In this document: one piece after another, positions 8,954 through 17,234 of the stretch
Layout of the letters: each line of letters opens with the position of its first letter
Position numbering within the stretch: the first letter of the stretch is position 1
DNA from: Thermogemmatispora onikobensis
Lineage (GTDB): Bacteria > Chloroflexota > Ktedonobacteria > Ktedonobacterales > Ktedonobacteraceae
Assembly (NCBI RefSeq): GCF_001748285.1
Contig: NZ_BDGT01000008.1
Span: 62,001-126,000 of the forward strand
Reading direction: 5' to 3'
Length of the DNA: 64,000 bases
The notes under the pieces: generated by a model
What the model saw: the letters and a program-made list of their open reading frames with translations, nothing else
Database searches by the model: none
Told to the model about the DNA's origin: nothing
Program-made: the position numbers and the translations under genes

Positions 8954-10099
8954 CTAGCGCAGACCCAGCAACTCGCGCGCAATGATCAGCTGGCGAATCT
9001 CGGTTGTCCCGGCCCCGATCTCTGCCAGGCGCGCATCGCGCCACATGCGCTCGACCTCGAAGTCGGTGGTGTACCCCCAGCCGCCATGAATCTGCAGCGC
9101 CTCGTTTGCCGCCCGCCACTGGGCACGGGCCGTAAAGAGCAGTGCCGCTGCAGCCTCCTTGCTGACGCGCTGTCCCTGCTGGGCCAGCCACAAGGCTCGA
9201 TGGGCCAGCAGCCTGGCTGCTTCCAGATCGGTGTACATATCGGCCAGCTTGGCTTGAATGAGCTGAAAGTTGGCGATGGGTTGTCCGAATTGCTGACGCT
9301 CACGAGCGTACTTCAGTGAAAGCTCCAGCGCGGCCTCGATCCCTCCCACAATGCTGACAGCGAAGAAGGCCCGCTCTAGATCAAGACCGCTCATCACGAC
9401 ACGATAGCCTTCGTTGACCTGGCCCAGCACGTTTTCCGCTGGCACAAAGGCCTCCTCAAAGACCAGCTCCCCTGTGGGTGAGCCGTGCATGCCGACCTTC
9501 TCGATCTTGCGCGCCACATGGTAACCTGGCGTCTTTGTCTCGAAGAGGAAGGCTGTGATGCCTCGGCTACCCGCCTCCGGCCTGGTTTTGGCATAGACAA
9601 TCAGGAGATCGGCGATCGGGCCGTTGGTGATAAAGACCTTTGTACCGTTAAGCACGAACCCTCCATCAACGGCGCGCGCCGTTGTACGAATCCCCATAGC
9701 ATCGGAGCCAGCGTCAGGCTCGGTCAGGGCCAGCCCGCCGATCATCTCGGCTGCCGCGAGCCTGGGAAGATAGCGCTGCCTCTGCTCTTCAGTTCCATTG
9801 CGCAAAATATTATGGGCGCAGAGGTTCAGATGCGCCCCAAATGACATGGCGATGCCCCCATTGGCCCGCCCAATGGCTCGCGCTACCAGGGCCGCCATCA
9901 AGAAATCGCCGCCGCTGCCACCATAGCTCTCGGGAATGCCTATCCCGGTATAGCCCTGGTCCGCCAGCTTGCGCCAGAGCCAGCGCGGGAAATCATCGCT
10001 GCGCTCAAGCTCTGCGGCCAGAGGCTTGATCTCGCGAAGCGCAAACTGCAGAGCGCTTTCATAGGCCAGTCGGTGCTCTTCAGGGAGTTCGAAGTCCAT
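8954..10099 (-). CDS. Acyl-CoA dehydrogenase, isovaleryl-CoA dehydrogenase-like
   Basis: FAD-dependent enzyme that introduces the alpha-beta double bond into an acyl-CoA, 381 residues, full length. Family signatures: ALTEPDAGSDA (substrate/FAD loop), ERQQFGQPIANFQ and the C-terminal GGWGYTTDFEVERMWRDAR. At the position of the medium-chain catalytic Glu (YEGT) the sequence is IGAGTTEI, so the base must be elsewhere; the segment GLDLER, which holds the catalytic Glu in isovaleryl-CoA and long-chain enzymes, is present. This favours branched- or long-chain substrates. The electron-transfer flavoprotein genes are not nearby. Confidence 0.9.
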   Translation of the reverse strand: MDFELPEEHRLAYESALQFALREIKPLAAELERSDDFPRWLWRKLADQGYTGIGIPESYGGSGGDFLMAALVARAIGRANGGIAMSFGAHLNLCAHNILRNGTEEQRQRYLPRLAAAEMIGGLALTEPDAGSDAMGIRTTARAVDGGFVLNGTKVFITNGPIADLLIVYAKTRPEAGSRGITAFLFETKTPGYHVARKIEKVGMHGSPTGELVFEEAFVPAENVLGQVNEGYRVVMSGLDLERAFFAVSIVGGIEAALELSLKYARERQQFGQPIANFQLIQAKLADMYTDLEAARLLAHRALWLAQQGQRVSKEAAAALLFTARAQWRAANEALQIHGGWGYTTDFEVERMWRDARLAEIGAGTTEIRQLIIARELLGLR

Positions 10100-10234
10100 C
10101 TTTGGCTTGATCCTTTCTCTTAGCGGAAACAGACTGCGCCTGCATGCCCTATCTTTTAGGTGGCGAGTTACGTATACTCTATTATATGACGAATCAGGTC
10201 AGCATCGACCCTCTCCTTGGAAAGCGAATCGAGC

Positions 10235-11521
10235 ATGCTGAATACAGCTTCTGTGCAAGCAGTTGAGAAGGCCCACTTCTCGCAAGCATTCATCAGGCCA
10301 CTCTACGACTCCTACTGCTTCGCCAATATTCCAGGCACTATTCTGACCTTGCTGACGGGAGCCGGTGAGAGTCCCTTGCCCAGCGACGTTTTCGGAGCGC
10401 TGCCCCAGCGCTATCAGCGGGTGATTCTCTTCTTTATCGATGGCTTTGGCTGGCGCTTCCTGCAGCGCTATGCCGAGCGTCATCCGCTGCTCCGCCAGGC
10501 CCTCGACGAGGGCCTGCTCTCGCTGCTTACGTCGCAGTTCCCGTCGACCACAGCAGCCCACACGACCACCATCCACACCGGCCTGGAAGTCGGTCAGAGC
10601 GGGATCTATGAATGGACCTACTACGAGCCGCTAATCGATGAGGTGATTGCCCCGCTGCTCTTCTCATACGCAGGCGAATTCACACGCGACACGCTGATGC
10701 AGTGCGGCCTACCGCCTTCGGCTTTTTATCCACAACAGACGCTTTACGAGACGCTGGAGAGCTACGGCGTGCGCAGCACGATCTTCCAGCACCGTTCCTA
10801 TACCCCGTCGACATTCTCTAACGTGGTCTTCCGGGGCGCACGTGTCTGCGCCTTCGACACACTCTCCCAGGCCCTCGATGAACTGCGCGAGCAGCTCCTC
10901 TCAGCGCAGGCCAACGAGACCAGGCCCGCCTACTATCTGCTCTACTTCGATGGGATCGACTCCACCGGTCACCGCTCCGGTCCCGACTCTCCAGAGTTCG
11001 AGGAGGCAGTTCTCCAGTTCTGGAGCACCCTGGAAAGGCATTTCTACCAGCCGCTACACGGCAAGCTTGCTGAGACACTCCTGATGTTCACCGCTGATCA
11101 CGGCATGGTGCCCGTGCAACCCGAAACCACCTTCTATCTGAATCTGCAGCTACCAGAACTGGTGCCTCTGCTCCGGACGACCCGCCAGGGCCGCCCGCTG
11201 GTTGCCGCAGGCTCGGCGCGCGATATGTTCCTCTATGTGAGAGACGAAGCGCTGGACGAGGCTCTCGCTCTCCTGAGCCAGGCCCTGGCCGGACGGGCAG
11301 AGGTCCATCGGACGCAGGACCTGATCGCCGCCCACTTCTTCGGGCGCCAGGCTCCCAGCGAGGTCTTTTTGAGGCGCGTGGGCAATGTCGTGCTCTTACC
11401 GTACGAGGGGGAAAGCGTCTGGTGGTTTGAAAAAGGGCGCTTCCAGATGCGCTTCCGGGGTCACCACGGCGGCCTGACCCCGGCAGAGATGCAGATCCCC
11501 TTGCTGCTCCTACCGCTTTGA
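10235..11521 (+). CDS. Alkaline phosphatase/nucleotide pyrophosphatase superfamily phosphodiesterase
   Basis: Metal-dependent phosphodiesterase-like protein, 428 residues from the ATG at 10235. The metal and nucleophile pattern is visible: FFIDGFGW (first metal Asp), FPSTTAAHTTTIHTG (nucleophilic Thr region), FDGIDSTGHRSGPDS (Asp and His) and FTADHGM (Asp-His pair), with a final His in RGHHGG. This is the order in type I phosphodiesterase/nucleotide pyrophosphatases. No signal peptide is seen, so it is probably cytoplasmic. The substrate cannot be inferred. Diverges from the acyl-CoA dehydrogenase gene across a 135-nt AT-rich spacer with promoter-like TATACT and TATAAT hexamers. Confidence 0.82.
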   Translation: MLNTASVQAVEKAHFSQAFIRPLYDSYCFANIPGTILTLLTGAGESPLPSDVFGALPQRYQRVILFFIDGFGWRFLQRYAERHPLLRQALDEGLLSLLTSQFPSTTAAHTTTIHTGLEVGQSGIYEWTYYEPLIDEVIAPLLFSYAGEFTRDTLMQCGLPPSAFYPQQTLYETLESYGVRSTIFQHRSYTPSTFSNVVFRGARVCAFDTLSQALDELREQLLSAQANETRPAYYLLYFDGIDSTGHRSGPDSPEFEEAVLQFWSTLERHFYQPLHGKLAETLLMFTADHGMVPVQPETTFYLNLQLPELVPLLRTTRQGRPLVAAGSARDMFLYVRDEALDEALALLSQALAGRAEVHRTQDLIAAHFFGRQAPSEVFLRRVGNVVLLPYEGESVWWFEKGRFQMRFRGHHGGLTPAEMQIPLLLLPL

Positions 11522-11652
11522 AATGCACCTCACAGTGCAGGCTCCTGAGAGCCACAGGAGAGAGGGGGGCCTGTTCCTGTGGCTCCCCTCTCCTCTCATC
11601 ACAGCGGGTGGCGCTGCCTTTTCGTTTGCTTGCTTGTGTAAATGACCCGCTC

Positions 11653-14403
11653 TCACTCGTAGCGCAGGACCTCCAGGGGGCGCACGCGCACCGCCCCCCA
11701 GGCAACAAAGGCCGCTACCACCATCGCGAGGACCGCCGCCCCGACAATCAGCGCCAGAACGATTACCTCACTGGTGCCCAGATTGAAATTGAAGACGAAA
11801 TGACCAAGCAGGCTGAGCGCCAGGCTAACCAACAGCATAGCAAGGAAGGCCCCGACACCAGCGACGGTGCCGTTTTCAAGCAGGACCTCACCCAGGATCG
11901 AACGGCTGGTATAGCCCACCGCCTTGAGAATACCGAGCTCGCGCCGCCGCTCAAGCATGGCCAGCCCAACGGCGTTAGCAATGATGACAATCCCCGCAAA
12001 GAGCGAGAGCGAGGCGATGGCACTCAGCGTCAGGATGATATAGCTCAGGAACTGGTTGACATAATCGCCCAGGTTCGCCAGATTGGCGACCGAGATGGTA
12101 CCAGCAATAGCCTGCATACGATCGAGGGCCTTGTCCAGCTGAGCTGGATCGATCTTCAGGTAGTAGACGTTGGTGGCCTGACCGCCAGGGCTGAGAGCCT
12201 GCACCAGATTCAACGGCGCGAGCATCCCTCCAGCGGAGAAAACCCCTGGCTGTGGACGGTAGATGCCCACCACCGTCACCGTACGGGTAACTTTGCCGTC
12301 CTGGCTGACCAGGGTAAGCCTACTGCCAAGCTGCAGGTGACCCTTCAAAGGAGCAAGCTCGAGAGCAGCCTGCGGCAAGAGTACGTTATCGCTGCCCACA
12401 TCCGCCGCACTGAGGTTGCGCCCCTGGACAATGGAGACTCCTTGAGACGGAGCTTGCCCATGCGCCAGATCATAGCCCTCCAGCTCTCCCAGATAAAGGA
12501 GTGCGATCTGATTCTCGACGCTGTTTGGCGACGCATTTCCAGTCTGGCGCAGCAGCGTCTGCAGCGGCACCCCATCGATCGTCAGCGGCAAACAGGAAGT
12601 CAACACCTGATGCTCTCGCCGCTGAATACCGGGGACGCTGCTCCACTGTGCCTCTAACAGCTGAGCCTGGCGATCATTCGTGGTAGCAATCACATTGAAC
12701 GAGACGACCTGCGCCAGCGACGTATTGATGGCATCACGCAAATCCTGCCCCAGAATCAGAATCAGGCCAATCGTGAAGATACCCACGAACAAGGCCAACA
12801 TCGTCGTGGTGGTACGGGCCCGCTGACGCCCAATATTACGCAAGGCCATCTTAATATTGGCCTTCCAGGTCGCAGGCAAAAAGACTGTCACGAGCCCGGC
12901 TGCAGCCGCCAGCAAGAGCAGCGAGCCAAAGACTGGCAGCACAAAGGTGATCAGGCCGGCAATCACCAGAGCCACAACGATCAAAGCCAGAAAGCCAACA
13001 CTCAGTCGCTCTGGAACCGGCAGCAGACTAATGACGATGACAGCAAGAACAAAGAAGAGACTGAGCAGCCCCAGAAAGATGAACGTGCTATAGACGACGC
13101 CGATCCCCAGCGCAACATCGTTGTTGAGCACGACAATGGCCATGCCACAGAAGAGCAGCGAGAGCAGCAAGAGCAAACCCGCCGTAAGAAGCCGGCTGCC
13201 AGGACGCAAGCCCTCTGGAAGCTCACGGATCACGCTCAGCGGGCGAATATTAGCCGCCTGGACAATTGGCAGCAACCCAAAGATGAGGGCAGTTCCCAGA
13301 CCGATCAGCACCCCACCTCCGAGAATGAGCGGGTCGAAGCTGACTGGCAGGTTGAACATAAAGAGCTGCCTGATCAGGTTGCGTGCCAACAGGCTCACAC
13401 CCAGACCAATGGCCGAGCCAATCACGCCCCCAATGAGACCAAGCAGACCGGCCTCCAGGCCAAAGAGCAGGTAGAGATCGCGTCGCCGGTAGCCAGTGGT
13501 CTTGAGCATGGCAATCTCGGTACGCCGCCGCAGAAGAAGCACCTGCATGGTGTGGACAATGCCAACACCGCCAATGAGCAAGGCTAGCAGTCCAGCAACC
13601 TCCAGAAACTTGCGGATATAGTCAACCTGCTGCTCATCAGCCTTCAAAGCATCCGTCACCGTCTGCACTGAGGCATAATAGTACTGGTTTTGAACTTCCT
13701 TGACAACACGATCGGTCCGCGACTGATCGTTATTTGTCGATATATAAATGTTTTCATACAGCAATGGCAGGTCAGGGGCAGCTGCCTGATAGGCGCTTGC
13801 GGCCAGGTACATTCTAGCGCCTCCCAGGGAGGCTATACCCTCATTGGCGATGACGCCGGCAATAGTGACATGGAAAGAGCGCGCGGTCGGCTCAGTAGAG
13901 CTGGCATAGATGGTCAGACTATCCCCAACCTTGTAATGATACCGATCAAGAAAGTTCTTGGTGACCACCACCTGCTGTCCCTGGACCAGGCGCGAGAAGC
14001 TGCCATCAGACGGCTGCAGAAAGGTAGGCGGGGAAACTACGGGGTAGGTCTGAGGATCAATCACGAGAAGCTGGAAGCTGTCACCCACACCTGCCGAGAG
14101 CGTTGTTGAGGCCTGTGCTGCAATCACTGGGGTATAGGCACTGATCTCCCCCTGCTTTTTGAGGCGCTCAAAGAAAGCCAGATCCTTGCTATTGAACGGC
14201 TGAACATAGGTAGAGACAGCCACATCGCCACCGTTGGCCTCACGTACATTGCTGGTCAAAGCCAGATTGATCATCTGGCCAACCAACTCCAGCGAGACAA
14301 TGGCCAGCACCCCTACCGCGATACACAGAATTGCCAGCACGCTGCGCTGACCGCCTCTCAGCAGCGAACGCCAGGCATACTTGAAGTAGAGCGAGGCTTT
14401 CAT
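11653..14403 (-). CDS. ABC exporter permease with two FtsX domains (MacB/LolC type)
   Basis: A 916-residue membrane protein. It starts with a short cytoplasmic segment and a membrane helix (residues 17-40), then a large extracytoplasmic domain (about 45-260), three helices of the first FtsX domain, further helices in the middle, a second extracytoplasmic domain, and a second FtsX domain at the C-terminus ending in the characteristic RVRPLEVLRYE. This is the duplicated, monomeric arrangement of mechanotransmission-type ABC transporters that export peptides, antibiotics or lipoproteins. Its ATG overlaps the stop codon of the upstream ATPase gene (ATGA), so the two are one operon and one transporter. 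Confidence 0.9.
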   Translation of the reverse strand: MKASLYFKYAWRSLLRGGQRSVLAILCIAVGVLAIVSLELVGQMINLALTSNVREANGGDVAVSTYVQPFNSKDLAFFERLKKQGEISAYTPVIAAQASTTLSAGVGDSFQLLVIDPQTYPVVSPPTFLQPSDGSFSRLVQGQQVVVTKNFLDRYHYKVGDSLTIYASSTEPTARSFHVTIAGVIANEGIASLGGARMYLAASAYQAAAPDLPLLYENIYISTNNDQSRTDRVVKEVQNQYYYASVQTVTDALKADEQQVDYIRKFLEVAGLLALLIGGVGIVHTMQVLLLRRRTEIAMLKTTGYRRRDLYLLFGLEAGLLGLIGGVIGSAIGLGVSLLARNLIRQLFMFNLPVSFDPLILGGGVLIGLGTALIFGLLPIVQAANIRPLSVIRELPEGLRPGSRLLTAGLLLLLSLLFCGMAIVVLNNDVALGIGVVYSTFIFLGLLSLFFVLAVIVISLLPVPERLSVGFLALIVVALVIAGLITFVLPVFGSLLLLAAAAGLVTVFLPATWKANIKMALRNIGRQRARTTTTMLALFVGIFTIGLILILGQDLRDAINTSLAQVVSFNVIATTNDRQAQLLEAQWSSVPGIQRREHQVLTSCLPLTIDGVPLQTLLRQTGNASPNSVENQIALLYLGELEGYDLAHGQAPSQGVSIVQGRNLSAADVGSDNVLLPQAALELAPLKGHLQLGSRLTLVSQDGKVTRTVTVVGIYRPQPGVFSAGGMLAPLNLVQALSPGGQATNVYYLKIDPAQLDKALDRMQAIAGTISVANLANLGDYVNQFLSYIILTLSAIASLSLFAGIVIIANAVGLAMLERRRELGILKAVGYTSRSILGEVLLENGTVAGVGAFLAMLLVSLALSLLGHFVFNFNLGTSEVIVLALIVGAAVLAMVVAAFVAWGAVRVRPLEVLRYE

Positions 14404-15197
14404 GAACGGATAGCCTCCTCCCTGAGCACTTCGATCGCGGCAATGCGACCGTCAACAATGCGAATGGCGCGATCGGCGTGGCTGGCCACTGTTGCATCGT
14501 GTGTGGCAATAATAAAGGTTTTGCCGGTAGTATGACGCAGGTAAGTGATCAGCTGCAGCAACTTCTCGCCATTGGCGGCGTCGAGATTCCCGGTTGGCTC
14601 GTCAGCGATCACAATCGGAGGGTCAGTTGCCAGAGCACGGGCAACAGCAACACGCTGCTGCTCGCCTCCCGAAAGCTGCGTCGGACGGTGATTGAGCCGG
14701 TGGGAGAGACCAACCAGCTCCAGAAGTTCGCGCGCCCGGGACGCCGGTGACCCTTTGTGCCTGCCAACATAGAGGGGAATTTCGACGTTCTCTTGGGCTG
14801 TGAGGGTGGGGATCAGGTTAAAGGCCTGGAAGACCATACCGATTTTCTGGTTGCGCACAGCGGCCAGTTTGCCCTCGCTCATGCGCGTGACATCAATACC
14901 GTCAATGAGGACCCGCCCACTGGTTGGATTGTCCAGGCCCGCGATGATCCCCAGTAAAGTGCTCTTGCCCGACCCCGAGGGCCCCACAATGGCCACAAAT
15001 TCCCCTTGCCGCACGCTGAAACTGATACCGCGCAGAATCTCGATACGTTCGTGACCAAGTGGCAGACTGCGCGTTACCTCCTCAACCTGCAGGATTGTCC
15101 TCCCCAGCGCTGGCCGCCCTTGTTCATCTCCTCCTGCTGGCATACTCCGAGACTCGAGTTGGTCAGCCCCGTTGTCGCTTTGGACTCTTTCTTCCAT
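14400..15197 (-). CDS. ABC exporter ATPase (MacB/LolD type)
   Basis: ATP-hydrolysing partner of the following FtsX-type permease, 265 residues. Seen in order: Walker [13 protein letters not shown]-loop at [16 protein letters not shown], signature [15 protein letters not shown], Walker [13 protein letters not shown] and switch histidine ATHD; the NLIP.LT and EPTGNLD sequences are typical of the LolD/MacB subgroup. Start: ATG at 15197 has AAGGAG 9 nt upstream; an in-frame ATG at 15272 has none and would add a disordered 25 residues. Expression is driven from the operator-bearing promoter at about 15.4 kb. Confidence 0.9.
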   Translation of the reverse strand: MEERVQSDNGADQLESRSMPAGGDEQGRPALGRTILQVEEVTRSLPLGHERIEILRGISFSVRQGEFVAIVGPSGSGKSTLLGIIAGLDNPTSGRVLIDGIDVTRMSEGKLAAVRNQKIGMVFQAFNLIPTLTAQENVEIPLYVGRHKGSPASRARELLELVGLSHRLNHRPTQLSGGEQQRVAVARALATDPPIVIADEPTGNLDAANGEKLLQLITYLRHTTGKTFIIATHDATVASHADRAIRIVDGRIAAIEVLREEAIRS

Positions 15198-15350
15198 CGC
15201 TATGATCTCTCCTTCTTTCCCGGTTACATCTGGCAAGTAGCTGCTCACTCCGCCCCCTTGCCCTTCTCTCATAAGGAAGATGATACTCCTTCAGAGGAAA
15301 GAGGGTAGCCGCTTGCCCGTCCGGCGGCGATCTGCCGATCTTCCGACTGG

Positions 15351-15395
15351 CTATAACTTATTGTTATAGCTTCCGAATTTATAACATACCGTTAT
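15351..15395. promoter_or_regulatory. Two repressor-type operators, ATAAC-N5-GTTAT
   Basis: Two perfect dyads with the same half-sites and spacing: ATAAC-atacc-GTTAT at 15381-15395, overlapping the -10 box and spacer of the exporter promoter, and ATAAC-ttatt-GTTAT at 15353-15367 (extended to 7-bp arms CTATAAC/GTTATAG), just after the transcription start. Centres are 28 bp apart. The positions predict repression by a homodimeric one-component regulator (TetR-, PadR- or MarR-like). No such regulator gene is adjacent; the TetR gene at 23.4 kb has a different dyad next to it. Confidence 0.7.
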
Positions 15396-15407
15396 CTGAT
15401 CTGTCAA
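15379..15407 (-). promoter_or_regulatory. Sigma-A promoter of the ABC exporter operon
   Basis: Reading leftward, -35 TTGACA (15402-15407), a 17-bp spacer and -10 TTATAA (15379-15384): a near-consensus vegetative promoter. Predicted transcription start is near 15372, leaving an untranslated leader of about 175 nt before the ATPase ATG at 15197. A dyad operator occupies the 3' part of the spacer and the -10 box. Confidence 0.8.
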
Positions 15408-15524
15408 GAGGAGAATAGCACCCTAATTAGGGCAATGTGATGTTTTCCTGGCACTAACCAGTCAAAGCCAGGCCAGGCAAGGAAGCGCCAAGAATCGCAG
15501 GCGTGCCAGTCTGAGAGTCCGGGA

Positions 15525-15553
15525 TAGGCAAGCATCATCAACTATGCTATACT
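15525..15553 (+). promoter_or_regulatory. Probable promoter of secD-secF
   Basis: Extended -10 element TGCTATACT (TATACT at 15548-15553, TG at 15545-15546) with a weak -35 TAGGCA (15525-15530) 17 bp upstream. It lies about 300 nt before the secD ATG. The sequence between promoter and gene has no convincing ORF. Confidence 0.5.
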
Positions 15554-15845
15554 GCACAGGAACTCATCGTACGGCCTTGACAGAGGAAAGAGCGAGCAAC
15601 TGTAAGGAATCGAACAACAGCGACCGCCTACGCGCACCAGCGGCCCGCTCCGTACAGCCCACCAGTGAGGGAGTGGTTTCTGCGCGTTTCGGCAGGCGCT
15701 GGTCAAACCCAATACATATCTCTTTTCCTGCGTTTCTTTCCCGGGATCTCAGCAGCGTGGGCAGGCAGGATGGCAAGGAGAGCCAGCGCCTGCGCGAGCG
15801 GATGAGGGAGAGCGCCAGGAAGAGAGCGAGGAGAACGTAGACGCT

Positions 15846-17222
15846 ATGCGTAGAGGAACAGCCCTACTCCTCCTGCTGATCGTCATCCTGGCGGCCTGCG
15901 CGGCCTATATTGACTGGCCCACTACGCCGGGTATCCACATTCTGGGGATCAACCACGACTTCAAGGTCAATCTGGGACTGGATCTGCAGGGAGGCGTCCG
16001 CGCCTTGTTGGTGCCTGCTAATTCCAACGAGCAGGTGACCGACGAGACTATTCAGGCCGCCCGCAACCTGATTGAGCAGCGCGTCAATGGCGGCCTGGGT
16101 GTCTCAGAACCAAGCATCCGCGTGCAGCAGAACGGCAATCAATACAGCATCTCTGTGGAGCTGCCGGGCTTTAACACGGGCAATCAGACCCAGGCTCTGC
16201 AGACGCTTCTGCAGGCGGGCAATCTCGAATTCTGGGATACGGGTTCGACGCCGCTCACCGAGAACAGCACCTTCGATCCCAGCCAATACACCAGCACCAA
16301 CCCCGGCGGCAAGCCCTGGTTTACTGGCAAGGATCTCGACCCCAGCCAGATCGGCGTAAGCACAGACTCGTCGGGCCAGCTGCAGATCAACTTTGCTATG
16401 AAGGGTGACGCCGTTTCGAAATTTGGCCAGTTCACTCAGCAGCATATCGGCGACTATCTGACCGTCACCCTCGACCGCAAGGTGATCCAGTCTGCTGTTA
16501 TTCAGAGCGCTATCAACGGTCCAGGGGTCATTACCGGTCGCTTCACTCTCCAGGAGGCTCAGTCTATCGCCACCGTCCTGCGCTACGGGGCGTTGCCCAT
16601 CGCGCTGAAGATCGCCAGTCTGGAGACCGTCGGTCCCACGCTGGGCACCGACTCGATTCAGAAGAGCCTGATCGCTGGCGCCATCGGCCTCAGCATGGTT
16701 GTGCTCTTCATGCTGCTCTACTATCGTCTCCCCGGTCTGCTGGCCGATCTGGCCCTGGCGCTCTATGCCGGACTCACCTTCGCAGTCTTTAAGCTCATCG
16801 GGGTCACCCTGACGCTGGCCGGGATCGCCGGCTTCATTCTCTCGATCGGTATGGCAGTGGACGCCAATGTCTTGATCTTTGAGCGCGTCAAGGAAGAGCT
16901 ACGTGCCGGTCGCTTACTGGCGGCAGCTATCGATGCTGGCTGGAAGCGTGCCTGGCCGTCAATTCGCGACTCCAACTTTTCTACAATCATCACGTGCCTG
17001 GTGCTCTTCTTCTTCGGCAATACCTTCGGCGCAACGATCATCAGCGGTTTCGCTACTACGCTCATCCTGGGCGTGCTGATCAGCATGTTCACGGCTATCA
17101 CTGTCACACGCACCTTCTTGAACGTGCTGGTGCCGACAGGCGTCATCAACCACCCCGCCCTCTTCGGTCTGCCCGCCGGCTCGATCGCGGCAGCCACTGG
17201 AGGACGGCGTAGCTCGCTGTAA
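15846..17222 (+). CDS. secD: Protein translocase subunit SecD
   Basis: Accessory subunit of the Sec translocon that uses proton motive force to pull secreted proteins across the membrane; member of the RND superfamily. 458 residues. An N-terminal membrane helix (residues 5-22) is followed by the extracytoplasmic domain with the SecD signature NLGLDLQGGV, then a second region EGVISG-like (GPGVITGRFTLQEA) and a C-terminal block of helices containing AGIAGFILSIGMAVDANVLIFERVKEEL, the conserved charged motif of SecD/SecF. Shorter than E. coli SecD, as in Gram-positive-type lineages. secF follows 12 nt later. Confidence 0.96.
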   Translation: MRRGTALLLLLIVILAACAAYIDWPTTPGIHILGINHDFKVNLGLDLQGGVRALLVPANSNEQVTDETIQAARNLIEQRVNGGLGVSEPSIRVQQNGNQYSISVELPGFNTGNQTQALQTLLQAGNLEFWDTGSTPLTENSTFDPSQYTSTNPGGKPWFTGKDLDPSQIGVSTDSSGQLQINFAMKGDAVSKFGQFTQQHIGDYLTVTLDRKVIQSAVIQSAINGPGVITGRFTLQEAQSIATVLRYGALPIALKIASLETVGPTLGTDSIQKSLIAGAIGLSMVVLFMLLYYRLPGLLADLALALYAGLTFAVFKLIGVTLTLAGIAGFILSIGMAVDANVLIFERVKEELRAGRLLAAAIDAGWKRAWPSIRDSNFSTIITCLVLFFFGNTFGATIISGFATTLILGVLISMFTAITVTRTFLNVLVPTGVINHPALFGLPAGSIAAATGGRRSSL

Positions 17223-17234
17223 GAGGAGGATGCT

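Noticed and set aside
11518-12657. 379-residue rightward open frame
   Set aside because: Antisense to the FtsX-type permease gene; polar composition without domain pattern, caused by GC-rich codon use.
15544-15840. 98-residue open frame before secD
   Set aside because: Begins at the predicted -10 box of the secD promoter, has no ribosome-binding site, and is Arg/Ser-rich without pattern.
15846-17222. SecD as a lipoprotein because of the N-terminal LAAC
   Set aside because: SecD homologues have an ordinary membrane helix at this place, and the cysteine lies inside the hydrophobic stretch.
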